A stretch of DNA of 11,464 nt from Chloroflexota bacterium. GTDB taxonomy: Bacteria; Chloroflexota; Dehalococcoidia; Lucifugimonadales; JAPUKM01. The position numbers and the translations under genes are program-made. How positions within the stretch are numbered: the first letter of the stretch is position 1; each line of letters opens with the position of its first letter. Of this stretch, positions 1-6,555 are shown piece after piece. Below the pieces are notes generated by a model that was not told where the DNA came from, searched no databases, and saw only the letters and a program-made list of their open reading frames with translations. The stretch covers positions 1 to 11,464 of the forward strand of contig JAPUKM010000138.1 in the NCBI GenBank assembly GCA_027295645.1. The letters are read 5' to 3'.

Positions 1-1048
1 ACCTGAGCAGGATTCTGGGGGCGTCCGTGATGCCCTGAGCGTGAGCCAGGTGGCACGAGTCCTGGTAGGTGACCCGGTAGTCCAGACGGCCCTCGGGAGG
101 GACGAAGGGCAGCTCGACGAGGAACTCGTGGACGTCCCTGGTCAGCCGGCTCAGCTGCTCGGCCTTTTCCGCGTACGCCGGGTCGTCCTTGAGCAGGTCG
201 TGGTACTCCTTCATCCGGGACCCGCAGCCCGCCGACGCCACTATCACGGCATCGACGCCGCTCTCCAGAAACGCATCGATGTTCTTCCTCGCCAGGCCGC
301 GGGCCGTCTCCAGGTCGCCGACGTGAGTGTTGATCGCGCCGCAGCAGACCTGGCCCTTCGGGACCACGACCTCGCAGCCGTTGCGGGTGAGAACGTGTAC
401 GACCGACCTCATCTGGGGGCCGTGGATCAGAGGCATCACGCACCCGGAGAGGAGGGCCACTCTGGTCGTCTTCTCGCCGAAGGGGCGCACCACCTGACCG
501 GTCGCCTCGAAGTAAGCGGGGGGCAGGGTCGGCAGGGAGCGGTCCAGCTCCTCGAGCTTCGCCGACACCATCCGGAGCAGGCCGAGCTTCCTTGCCATGG
601 CCCGCAACCCGGACTGCTGATAGAATCGCAGCATGCCCACCAGAAAGGAGAGCCTGCCCTGATTCGGCAGTATCCGCTTGAGGAGCAGGTCGGACACTCG
701 GCGAGCTATCCGGCCGAGCTTTCTGTGGCCCGCCACCTGCGCCATCGTCGCCTCGATGAGCCGGCCGTAGGGGACCCCGGACGGGCAGACCGGCTCACAG
801 GCCCGGCACTGGATACACAGGTCCCAATGGCTCACTACGGCGGGCGAGATCTCGATCCGCTTCTCGTGGACCGCCTTCATGAGGGCTATCCGTCCGCGGG
901 GCGACTCCGTCTCCAGCCCGGTCTCGATGTATGTGGGACACGCCTGGAGGCAGAAGCCGCAGTGGACGCACTTGTAGAGATCGTCCTCGGTGGGCGCGTC
1001 CGGCCCCTCGAACAGGCGGAACGGCTCTTGCTGCGCGGCGGACGTCAT
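1..1048 (-). CDS. glcF: glycolate oxidase iron-sulfur subunit GlcF (3' end beyond window)
   Basis: This is the Fe-S electron-transfer subunit of the membrane-associated glycolate oxidase complex, which takes electrons from the flavin subunits. 349 residues are visible. Two ferredoxin-type 4Fe-4S motifs lie near the N-terminus: C27-x2-C30-x2-C33-x3-C37-P and C78-x2-C81-x2-C84-x3-C88-P. A first cysteine-rich (CCG) domain follows, with C203 in LLSGCVMP, C235-C236-G and C275 in ASAGCGSRMKEY. A second begins with DSCHLAHAQG (C332) at the left edge, so its CCG motif and roughly the last fifth of the usual length (about 400-440 aa) are outside the window. The ATG overlaps the glcE stop by one base (TGATG), which fixes the start and implies translational coupling. 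Heterodisulfide reductase-like or lactate oxidation subunits share this architecture; the glcD and glcE neighbours favour GlcF. Confidence 0.93.
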   Translation of the reverse strand, partial: MTSAAQQEPFRLFEGPDAPTEDDLYKCVHCGFCLQACPTYIETGLETESPRGRIALMKAVHEKRIEISPAVVSHWDLCIQCRACEPVCPSGVPYGRLIEATMAQVAGHRKLGRIARRVSDLLLKRILPNQGRLSFLVGMLRFYQQSGLRAMARKLGLLRMVSAKLEELDRSLPTLPPAYFEATGQVVRPFGEKTTRVALLSGCVMPLIHGPQMRSVVHVLTRNGCEVVVPKGQVCCGAINTHVGDLETARGLARKNIDAFLESGVDAVIVASAGCGSRMKEYHDLLKDDPAYAEKAEQLSRLTRDVHEFLVELPFVPPEGRLDYRVTYQDSCHLAHAQGITDAPRILLR

Positions 1049-2391
1049 CAGATCCGCCCGGCGTAGCGCCCGGGGTTTAGGAGGTTCCCAGGGTCGTACT
1101 GCTCTTTAAGGCTCTTCATGATCGGGAGCGAGTCCCCGGCGTCTCCGAACACGTCGAGGCCGGCCTTCACCTCCGCCGGGCACCTGTCGATCACCATGTG
1201 TCCCGCAGCGCCGCGGACGCTATCGCCCGCGGCCGACAGCATCGCCGTAAGCCCGCCGGTCCCGACGCTGCCGTCTTGAGCAAACCAGTGAGCGAGGACC
1301 GTTCCGTGGGCCGGATGGCATACGATTGCCGGGGTGAGGCCGAGCGAGGTACCGATCTGCTCCAGATCCGCGACGACCTCCGGGAGCGCCGAGGGCACGA
1401 GCGACGCGCGGCAGCCGATCGTCGGAGCCGTCCGCTCGTCCCACCCGAAGTCGGAGACGCGGCGCCACAGGGAGGCCGCCGCATCGTCGTCCAGCCGTTC
1501 GACGGCCGCCGCACCCGCGTCCCGGCAGATGGCGGTGCTGTCGCGTAGCTGCCTATCGAGAGTCATCGGACGGCCCGCCAGCCTGACCGCCAGGAGCCGC
1601 GCGTCGTCGACAGAGGCCACCCCGGCGCGCTCGTTCGCCGCGGAGTCGAGCGTCGCCATCCCGAGCGGTACAACCTGGCTCCCGAAGATCTCAAGAGACG
1701 CCTTCAGACAGTCGGTGGTCGACGGGTAAGAGGCCAGCAGGGTGGCCTCTCGTCTGGGAGTCGGCGTCAGCTTGAAGGAGACCTCTACGATTATCCCCAG
1801 TGTGCCCAGTCCGCCGACGTGGAGGCGCGACATGTCGTAGCCGCTGACGTTCTTGACCACCTGGCCGCCGCTCTTCGTCACGGTGCCGTCGGCGCTGACC
1901 ACCTTCATCCCGATGACGACGTCCCTCGGGCTCATGTACTGCCACTTCGCCGGACCGCTGACGGCCGTCGCCAGGGTCCCGCCTACCGTGGCTCGTTGGG
2001 GCAGGGGAGGGTCCAGGCCCAGAAACTGGGAATGCTCCCGGAGCGTCTCCTGAAGCCGGGCGAGCGTGACTCCGGCCTCGACCGTGACCGTGAGATCGCC
2101 GGGAGTGTGTTGGACGACCCGGTCGAGCCCGGACAGATCGGCCACCACGTCGAGCCGCTGGATGGTATTGCCGAGCGCCATTCGCGTTCCGCCGCCCCAC
2201 GGCGCGGTCGCGGCGCCGAACTCGGATGCAGCGGCCATGGCGGAGCTCAGAGACTCGATCGACTTCGGGAGCACGACGATGGATGGGACGGCGCCGTCGA
2301 TAGAGTAGCCGGCGGTCTCATGCATGACGTTTTCCGGGCCGACGGCGTTCGTCAGGGCCTCGGCGAGGGCCTTCACGTCGGTGACGGTCAT
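1048..2391 (-). CDS. glcE: glycolate oxidase FAD-binding subunit GlcE
   Basis: Second flavin subunit of glycolate oxidase, 447 aa, in the usual size range for GlcE or slightly long. The PCMH-type FAD-binding domain fills the N-terminal half. The FAD pyrophosphate loop is APWGGGTRM (about residues 63-71), followed by PPLPQRATVGGTLA (about 128-141) and the GlcE hallmark VVKNVSGYDMSRL (178-190) leading into GGLGTLGII. The C-terminal half is shorter and lacks the full GlcD metal-site motifs, keeping only CHPAHGTV, as expected for GlcE. The protein ends in a YDPGNLLNPGRYAG tail typical of the family. I chose the ATG at 2391 because it lies 20 bases after the glcD stop and gives the normal N-terminus (MTVTDVKALAEAL); the frame stays open further upstream only inside glcD. 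The stop overlaps the glcF ATG by one base. Other FAD-linked oxidases have this fold; the D-E-F arrangement gives the specific name. Confidence 0.91.
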   Translation of the reverse strand: MTVTDVKALAEALTNAVGPENVMHETAGYSIDGAVPSIVVLPKSIESLSSAMAAASEFGAATAPWGGGTRMALGNTIQRLDVVADLSGLDRVVQHTPGDLTVTVEAGVTLARLQETLREHSQFLGLDPPLPQRATVGGTLATAVSGPAKWQYMSPRDVVIGMKVVSADGTVTKSGGQVVKNVSGYDMSRLHVGGLGTLGIIVEVSFKLTPTPRREATLLASYPSTTDCLKASLEIFGSQVVPLGMATLDSAANERAGVASVDDARLLAVRLAGRPMTLDRQLRDSTAICRDAGAAAVERLDDDAAASLWRRVSDFGWDERTAPTIGCRASLVPSALPEVVADLEQIGTSLGLTPAIVCHPAHGTVLAHWFAQDGSVGTGGLTAMLSAAGDSVRGAAGHMVIDRCPAEVKAGLDVFGDAGDSLPIMKSLKEQYDPGNLLNPGRYAGRI

Positions 2392-2411
2392 GGGCTGTTC
2401 AGCCGCCGCCC

Positions 2412-3854
2412 TCAGATGTACGCACCGGCACCGGCCCTGCCGACGGCGGCCGACTGGGAGGCGCCGGGCAGCGATTTCCCGGTCGGGAAAATCTTGCCGG
2501 GGTTCAGCAGGTCGCCGGTGCCGAAGGCGACCTTCAGCCCGGCCATCGCCTCCAGGTCGTCGGCCGAGAACATCAGCGGCATGTATTCTTGCTTCTCCAG
2601 GCCGATCCCGTGCTCGCCGGTGAGAGCCCCGCCCACCTCTACGCACAGCTTCAAGATCTCGCCTCCAGCCTCGTACGCACGCCGCGTCTCGTCCGGATTG
2701 CGCTCGTCGAAGAGGACGGCCGGATGGAGGTTGCCGTCCCCCGCGTGGAGGACGTTGGCGATCGGCAGACCGAACTCCTTCGAGATCTCGCCGACCCGGG
2801 CCATCACCTCGGGCAGCCTGGTTCTGGGGACCGTTCCGTCGCCCATGGAGTAGTTCGGAGCCAGGTGGCCCAGCGCGCCCAGCACTCCCTTGCGGGCTGC
2901 CCAGAGCTTCTCGCGCTCCAGCGGATCGGTGGCGGTGCGGATCTCGATGGGCTGGTGGCGCTCGCAGACCTGCTGGACCTCGGCGGCCTCTTCTTCGACC
3001 GCCTCTGTGAGGCCGTCCACCTCGACGAGAAGGACCGCACCGGCCTCCTTCGGATAGCCCGCATGGACCGAGGCGTCGGCGGCCTTGATGGCCAGGCTGT
3101 CCATCATCTCCAGGGCCGTGGGGACCATGCCGCTGCCGATGACGCGGGAGACCGCACTGCTGGCCTGGTCGACCGTGGGAAAGACGGCCAGGAGCGTCCG
3201 CACGGCCTGGGGCACCGGGAGGAGGCGGGCCACCACCCTGGTCACCACGCCCATCGTGCCCTCCGAGCCGACGAAGGCTCCCACCAGGTCGTAGCCGGGC
3301 CAGCCAAGGAAACGGTCTCCCAGCGACACGACGGAGCCGTCCTCCAGGACCACCTCCAGTCCTATCACGTGGTTGGTGGTGACGCCGTAGCGCAGGCAGT
3401 GTGGGCCGCCGGCATTCTCGGCCACGTTGCCGCCGATGGTGCAGGCACGCTGGCTTGAGGGGTCCGGGGCGAAGAAGAGGCCGAAGCGGGCGGTGGCCTG
3501 CGAGAGGTCCAAGTTCACCAGGCCCGGCTCCACAATAGCGATCCGGTTGGCGGCGTCTATTTTGAGGATGCGGCGCATACGGGTAAGGGCGATCTCGATG
3601 CCGCCCTCCACCGCGATGGAGCCGCCGGAGAGGCCGGTGCCCGCGCCTCGTGGCACCACCGGTATGCCCTCCCGGTGGGCCAGGGCGACCACGTCAGACA
3701 CCTCATGGGTGGAGGTTGGAAAGACCACGGCGGTGGGAGCGGCCCGGTCCACCGAGCCATCGTACTCGAACACCAGCAGGTCGTCTGGGTGGTGGAGCAC
3801 CGCACCGCGTCCGACGATGCGCTCAAGCCCTTTGATCAGACGCCTCTTGTTCAC
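2412..3854 (-). CDS. glcD: glycolate oxidase catalytic FAD subunit GlcD
   Basis: Catalytic flavoprotein of glycolate oxidase, which oxidises glycolate (and often D-lactate) to glyoxylate. 480 aa from the GTG at 3854, matching the family length. The FAD-binding domain has PRGAGTGLSGGS (68-79), DPSSQRACTIGGNVAENAGG (131-150) and VGSEGTMGVVT (195-205). The C-terminal FAD-oxidase domain has HAGDGNLHP (370-378) and TGEHGIG (412-418). In characterised GlcD/D-2-hydroxyacid dehydrogenase relatives these histidines and the glutamate bind metal and substrate. The GTG start is chosen because GGAGG sits 7 bases upstream and the N-terminus then begins MNKRRLIKGLERIVG; a more upstream ATG at 3962 would add 36 low-complexity residues without a ribosome binding site. 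It is the first gene of a glcDEF operon. A D-lactate dehydrogenase or 2-hydroxyglutarate dehydrogenase role cannot be excluded from sequence alone. Confidence 0.94.
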   Translation of the reverse strand: MNKRRLIKGLERIVGRGAVLHHPDDLLVFEYDGSVDRAAPTAVVFPTSTHEVSDVVALAHREGIPVVPRGAGTGLSGGSIAVEGGIEIALTRMRRILKIDAANRIAIVEPGLVNLDLSQATARFGLFFAPDPSSQRACTIGGNVAENAGGPHCLRYGVTTNHVIGLEVVLEDGSVVSLGDRFLGWPGYDLVGAFVGSEGTMGVVTRVVARLLPVPQAVRTLLAVFPTVDQASSAVSRVIGSGMVPTALEMMDSLAIKAADASVHAGYPKEAGAVLLVEVDGLTEAVEEEAAEVQQVCERHQPIEIRTATDPLEREKLWAARKGVLGALGHLAPNYSMGDGTVPRTRLPEVMARVGEISKEFGLPIANVLHAGDGNLHPAVLFDERNPDETRRAYEAGGEILKLCVEVGGALTGEHGIGLEKQEYMPLMFSADDLEAMAGLKVAFGTGDLLNPGKIFPTGKSLPGASQSAAVGRAGAGAYI

Positions 3855-3861
3855 GTAGCTC

Positions 3862-3866
3862 CCTCC
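3862..3866 (-). promoter_or_regulatory. glcD ribosome binding site
   Basis: On the minus strand GGAGG is followed by seven bases (GAGCTAC) and the GTG at 3854. This strong Shine-Dalgarno match decides the GTG start over the in-frame ATG at 3962. Confidence 0.8.
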
Positions 3867-3905
3867 ACTAGAAGACGCAGAGCGGATCCGAGCCTCTTGG
3901 GCAAC

Positions 3906-3983
3906 GGGTATCGTAGCGCAAAAAGGGTGTCTTGGGTACCGATGGCCGCCGTTGCGCCCCACCTACCTATGCGCTACCATCTT
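3906..3983. promoter_or_regulatory. candidate divergent promoters with inverted TGCGCTAC motif
   Basis: The divergent gap between glcD (minus) and the 3999 ORF (plus) holds an 11-base inverted repeat: ATCGTAGCGCA at 3910-3920 and TGCGCTACCAT at 3970-3980, matching at 10 of 11 positions with 49 bases between. Read towards each gene, each arm gives TGCGCTACSAT, which resembles an extended -10 element (TACCAT or TACGAT). On the plus strand TTGCGC lies 17 bases before TACCAT, a weak -35 match. No good -35 is visible for the minus-strand copy. The same arms could instead bind a dimeric regulator. Confidence 0.3.
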
Positions 3984-3998
3984 CTCAAAGAGCGTGTG

Positions 3999-4187
3999 AT
4001 GGCGGAAGAACCTCAGGCGACAAAGGGAGAGCGCCGGCAGCGGAAACGGGAGAGCCGCCGCAAGATGCGGGTGATCGGCAGGAGCGTGCGGCTGCTCATG
4101 GATATCGTCCGCAGGCGGGCGGAGAGGGTGGCGAAGAGGCCCCTTGGCCGTAAACGCCCGCAGGCAGGAGGGTGCCGATGGCTGTGA
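3999..4187 (+). CDS. small basic hypothetical protein (62 aa)
   Basis: A 62-residue ORF beginning MAEEPQATKGERRQRKRE and very rich in Arg and Lys, with about a third of its residues basic. A short amphipathic-looking stretch (RSVRLLMDIVRRRAERVAKR) could form one helix. No domain is recognised. Its end overlaps the start of the UroD-like gene by 10 bases, as in coupled genes, and it is the first ORF on the plus strand of the divergent gap. An in-frame ATG at 3969 would extend it by 10 residues. Neither start has a good ribosome binding site; only GAG lies 7 bases before 3999. A chance ORF in high-GC DNA is possible, but the position at the head of the cluster and the lysine/arginine bias make a nucleic-acid-binding or ribosome-associated small protein plausible. 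No function is claimed. Confidence 0.45.
   Translation: MAEEPQATKGERRQRKRESRRKMRVIGRSVRLLMDIVRRRAERVAKRPLGRKRPQAGGCRWL
4167..4171 (+). promoter_or_regulatory. ribosome binding site of the UroD-like gene
   Basis: GGAGG six bases before the ATG at 4178. It favours that ATG over the GTG at 4172, which lies directly against the motif. Confidence 0.8.
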
Positions 4188-5170
4188 CATCAGCAAAGAG
4201 GGAGCGTGTGCAGGCCGCCCTGATAGGCGAGCCGGTCGACCGGCCGCCCGTCAGCATGTGGCGCCACTTCTACGAGTTCGAGGAGACCGCCGAGGGGCTG
4301 GCGGAGGCGATGCTTGGCTTCCAACGGCAGTTCGACTGGGACTTCGTGAAGGTGAACCCGCGGGCCCAGTACCACGTCGAGGACTGGGGTGCGCGGTACA
4401 GCTATTCAGGAGACCCCCTCCGGTCGCCCACCCGCACGCACGCGCCGGTGCAGACGCCGGAGGACTGGCAGCAGATCGAGCGGCTGGACCCCCTCAAAGG
4501 CAGCCTTGACGAGCACCTGCGCGCCCTGAATGACATCGCCAAGGGGCTTCGAGGCGAGGTGCCCTTCGTGATGACCATATTCACGCCCCTGGCCATCGCG
4601 GCCAGGCTGGTGGAATCCGACCAGACGATGCTGGAGCATCTCCACGAATATCCGAAGGAGGTCCACGCCGCCCTGCAATCGATCACGGAGAGCTTCCGGG
4701 CATACGTCACCGAGTGTCTGAACGCGGGTGCCGACGGCATCTTCTTCGCCACAACCTCCTGGGCATCCCACGACCTGCTCACCGATGAGGAGTACCGGGA
4801 GTTCGGCAGGCCCTACGACCTACGTGTCCTGGAGATGGCCAGGGAGGCCTCCTTCAACATCCTTCACGTCTGCAAAGAGAACAACATGCTGCAGAGCCTG
4901 GCCGACTACCCGGTCCACGCGCTCAATTGGGATACACAGAGCGACACCAACCCAAGCCTGGAAGAGGCGCGACAGTTCACCTCGCTGACACTGCTGGGCG
5001 GGGTCAGCGGCCAAACGCTGCTGAAGGGGCGGCCGGAAGCGGTGGCACGGGAGGTCAGGGACGCTGTGGCTCAAACGGAGGGGCTGCGGCTCATGGTGGG
5101 GCCAAACTGCTCCGTACCACCGGGGTGCCCTCAGGCGAACCTGCACACTGTCCACGCGGCCCTGGCCTGA
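4178..5170 (+). CDS. uroporphyrinogen decarboxylase (URO-D) superfamily protein, methyltransferase-like
   Basis: 330 aa TIM-barrel protein of the URO-D superfamily, which includes HemE and the corrinoid-linked methyltransferases MtaA, MtbA and CmuA. The N-terminus RVQAALIGEPVDRPPVSMWR matches the family opening (R..AL.GE.VDR.PV). The HemE substrate motif RQAGR is absent, with WRHFYEF in its place. H230-x-C232 (LHVCKENN) and C311 (GPNCSVP) reproduce the spaced His-x-Cys...Cys zinc-ligand pattern known from methylcobamide:thiol methyltransferases. From these residues I infer a zinc-dependent methyltransferase rather than haem synthesis; the substrate is unknown and no corrinoid protein gene is in the window. 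The ATG at 4178 has GGAGG six bases upstream. It follows and overlaps the small basic ORF, and precedes the zinc-ribbon gene by 12 bases, suggesting one transcript running to tenA. A specialised decarboxylase remains possible. Confidence 0.85.
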   Translation: MAVTSAKRERVQAALIGEPVDRPPVSMWRHFYEFEETAEGLAEAMLGFQRQFDWDFVKVNPRAQYHVEDWGARYSYSGDPLRSPTRTHAPVQTPEDWQQIERLDPLKGSLDEHLRALNDIAKGLRGEVPFVMTIFTPLAIAARLVESDQTMLEHLHEYPKEVHAALQSITESFRAYVTECLNAGADGIFFATTSWASHDLLTDEEYREFGRPYDLRVLEMAREASFNILHVCKENNMLQSLADYPVHALNWDTQSDTNPSLEEARQFTSLTLLGGVSGQTLLKGRPEAVAREVRDAVAQTEGLRLMVGPNCSVPPGCPQANLHTVHAALA

Positions 5171-5182
5171 GAGGTCCGAACC

Positions 5183-5731
5183 ATGCGATGCGCCAACTGC
5201 GGCAACAACGCCCCGGAGGGCAGCGCCTTCTGCAACCGGTGCGGCCAGCGCCTGCACCTTGAAGTCACCTCCTCCGGCACGAAAGGCGAAGCGGGGCAAC
5301 GGGCCCCTGCCTGGTACAAGGAGCTGGTGGACGCGGACGGAGAGCCCAAGCTGGAGAAGCCTGGGAAGGGGTTCAAGCGCATTCAGACGGGTATCGCCGG
5401 CAAGCAGCCCCGCAAGTGGGTGGCGGAGATGGCGTCCGGGCAGCAGGTACGCATCCTCTACGCCGACGGACACATCCGCCACCGCAGCCGCCGCCCCTGG
5501 GAGCGCGACGATGCCCAGCTGCTCCGCTACCCTTGGACCGAGGAGGAGGAGGGCGCATTGCTACTCATTGTGGACGAGCGAGTCCACCGCTACGCCGACC
5601 TCAAGACCGACCAGGTCGGCGCCGACCATCAGGTCCAGGTCTACCTGGGTATAGAGGACTCCCGCCACGACGACAACACCGGCTCCTACCGGGTGATCCT
5701 GGAGATCACTCCCGGGCCGGGGCTGGAGTGA
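5183..5731 (+). CDS. zinc-ribbon hypothetical protein (182 aa)
   Basis: Cytoplasmic protein of unknown function. The first 24 residues form a zinc ribbon with C3-x2-C6 and C17-x2-C20 (MRCANCGNNAPEGSAFCNRC), the short type often found at the N-terminus of otherwise unrelated bacterial proteins. A linker of about 15 residues follows. The remaining ~140 residues look like a compact domain rich in charged and aromatic residues (WYKELVDADGE, KWVAEMASGQQVRILYADG, YRVILEITPG), probably mostly beta strand, with no signal peptide or membrane segment. I do not recognise this domain. A GAGAGG-like ribosome binding site precedes the ATG. The stop overlaps the possible GTG start of tenA by 4 bases and the UroD-like gene ends 12 bases upstream, so the three genes are probably co-transcribed. 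No direct functional link to thiamin or methyl transfer can be shown. Confidence 0.85.
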   Translation: MRCANCGNNAPEGSAFCNRCGQRLHLEVTSSGTKGEAGQRAPAWYKELVDADGEPKLEKPGKGFKRIQTGIAGKQPRKWVAEMASGQQVRILYADGHIRHRSRRPWERDDAQLLRYPWTEEEEGALLLIVDERVHRYADLKTDQVGADHQVQVYLGIEDSRHDDNTGSYRVILEITPGPGLE

Positions 5732-5739
5732 GCAGCGCG

Positions 5740-6411
5740 ATGGGCTTTAGCAACGACATACGTAGTCGGGCGGACAGACTCTACCAGGCGATGCTGGGCC
5801 ACCCCTTCGTCACCGGCATCGGCGACGGCAGTCTCGATGTCGAAAGGTTCAAGCACTTCATCCGCCAGGACTACCTGTACCTGGTCCAGTACGCCCGCAC
5901 GCTCGCCCTGGCCGCTGCCAGGGCCCCTACCGTGGAGGTGATGGGCCGGTTCGCCCTGCTGGCGCACGAGACGCTGAACACGGAGATGGCGCTGCACCGC
6001 GGCTACTGCGCACGGTTTGGGATCAGCGAGGCGGATCTGGAGGCAACCGTGGCGGCACCCACAATGAAGGCGTATACGGACTTCCTGGTACGCACCGCCT
6101 ACGACGGCTCCTTCTCGGAGTTGACCTCCGCCCTGCTGCCCTGCATGTGGGGCTACTGCGAGATCGGGCAGGACCTGCTGTCGCGGGGGAAGCCGGCGGG
6201 CCAGCCGCTCTACGCCGAGTGGATCGATATGTACTCGTCGGCGGAGTTCCAGACGCTGGCCGACTGGCTCCGGGGCCTGGTGGACGAGCTGGCGGAAGCG
6301 GCAGGCGATGTTGAGCGGCGGCGCATGGAGGAGGCGTACGTCACCAGCACCCGCTACGAGTACGCCTTCTGGGAGATGGCCTGGCGACTGGAGGAGTGGC
6401 CCAGGTTATAG
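5740..6411 (+). CDS. tenA: TenA-family aminopyrimidine aminohydrolase (thiaminase II)
   Basis: 223 aa all-helical TenA protein, which hydrolyses amino-pyrimidines from degraded thiamin to give hydroxymethyl-pyrimidine for salvage. With the ATG at 5740 the numbering coincides with the Bacillus subtilis enzyme for D44, Y47 (IRQDYLYL), Y112, the catalytic C135 (LLPCMWGYCEIG) and Y139. The C-terminal glutamate is E207 in RYEYAFWEMAW (E205 in B. subtilis). All catalytic positions are present, so this is a Cys-type TenA and looks functional. A GTG at 5728 would give a 4-base GTGA overlap with the upstream gene and four more residues; I prefer 5740 on family length. It is the last gene of the plus-strand cluster. 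Its final 12 codons and stop are copied, slightly diverged, at 8007-8045. No TPP riboswitch was seen upstream. Confidence 0.93.
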   Translation: MGFSNDIRSRADRLYQAMLGHPFVTGIGDGSLDVERFKHFIRQDYLYLVQYARTLALAAARAPTVEVMGRFALLAHETLNTEMALHRGYCARFGISEADLEATVAAPTMKAYTDFLVRTAYDGSFSELTSALLPCMWGYCEIGQDLLSRGKPAGQPLYAEWIDMYSSAEFQTLADWLRGLVDELAEAAGDVERRRMEEAYVTSTRYEYAFWEMAWRLEEWPRL

Positions 6412-6442
6412 CCAGCAGCCGGCTTTCAGCTCCTGGCCTTCT
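6373..6442 (+). repeat. direct repeat copy A (tenA 3' end plus hairpin)
   Basis: Aligns without gaps to 8007-8076 at an offset of 1634 bases, with 5 mismatches in 70 positions. One mismatch lies in the tenA codons (6379). The next 25 bases, ending with the TAG stop, are identical. The other four mismatches lie in the downstream hairpin. Similarity ends abruptly after 6442. On the left, matching stops at about 6373, inside tenA. Confidence 0.9.
6411..6437 (+). terminator. hairpin directly after tenA, possible terminator
   Basis: GCCAGCAGC (6411-6419) pairs with GCTCCTGGC (6429-6437) across a 9-base loop, with one C-C mismatch in nine pairs. It begins at the last base of the tenA stop. There is no clear U-run behind it, so intrinsic termination is uncertain; an RNA 3'-end stabiliser is an alternative. 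The equivalent hairpin in copy B is fully paired. Confidence 0.4.
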
Positions 6443-6481
6443 GGCAATTTCATCGTCATGTCTTCTGCTGAATGGGACCGA

Positions 6482-6516
6482 TTCCGATCAGCCTGCAGCC
6501 CTGATCAGCATCGGAA
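6482..6516. terminator. inverted repeat between convergent tenA and yeiH, possible bidirectional terminator
   Basis: Two nested inverted repeats sit in the 144-base convergent gap. TTCCGAT (6482-6488) pairs with ATCGGAA (6510-6516), and GATCAG (6486-6491) pairs with CTGATC (6501-6506) around CCTGCAGCC. The two foldings share bases, so only a partial combination forms. The location between converging genes suits a bidirectional terminator, but no U-tract is visible on either strand. Confidence 0.4.
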
Positions 6517-6555
6517 CCGTGGCTGGGAGTTGTGAGCTGCGGGCTTTTCAGCGGT

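Noticed and set aside
41..1066. A 341-codon open frame on the plus strand across glcF
   Set aside because: It is antisense to glcF, whose cysteine motifs are unmistakable. The translation is low-complexity and rich in Arg, Leu and His, as expected of a high-GC shadow frame.
1819..3458. Two overlapping plus-strand open frames of 344 and 289 codons across glcE and glcD
   Set aside because: Both are antisense to well-supported genes and show no family motifs.
3963..4196. A 77-codon minus-strand frame opposite the small basic ORF
   Set aside because: It overlaps the start of the UroD-like gene, has no ribosome binding site, and its Pro/Leu/His-rich translation looks like a shadow.
5600..5740. 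Possible TPP riboswitch before tenA
   Set aside because: The region is coding sequence of the zinc-ribbon gene and no THI-box sequence was recognised.
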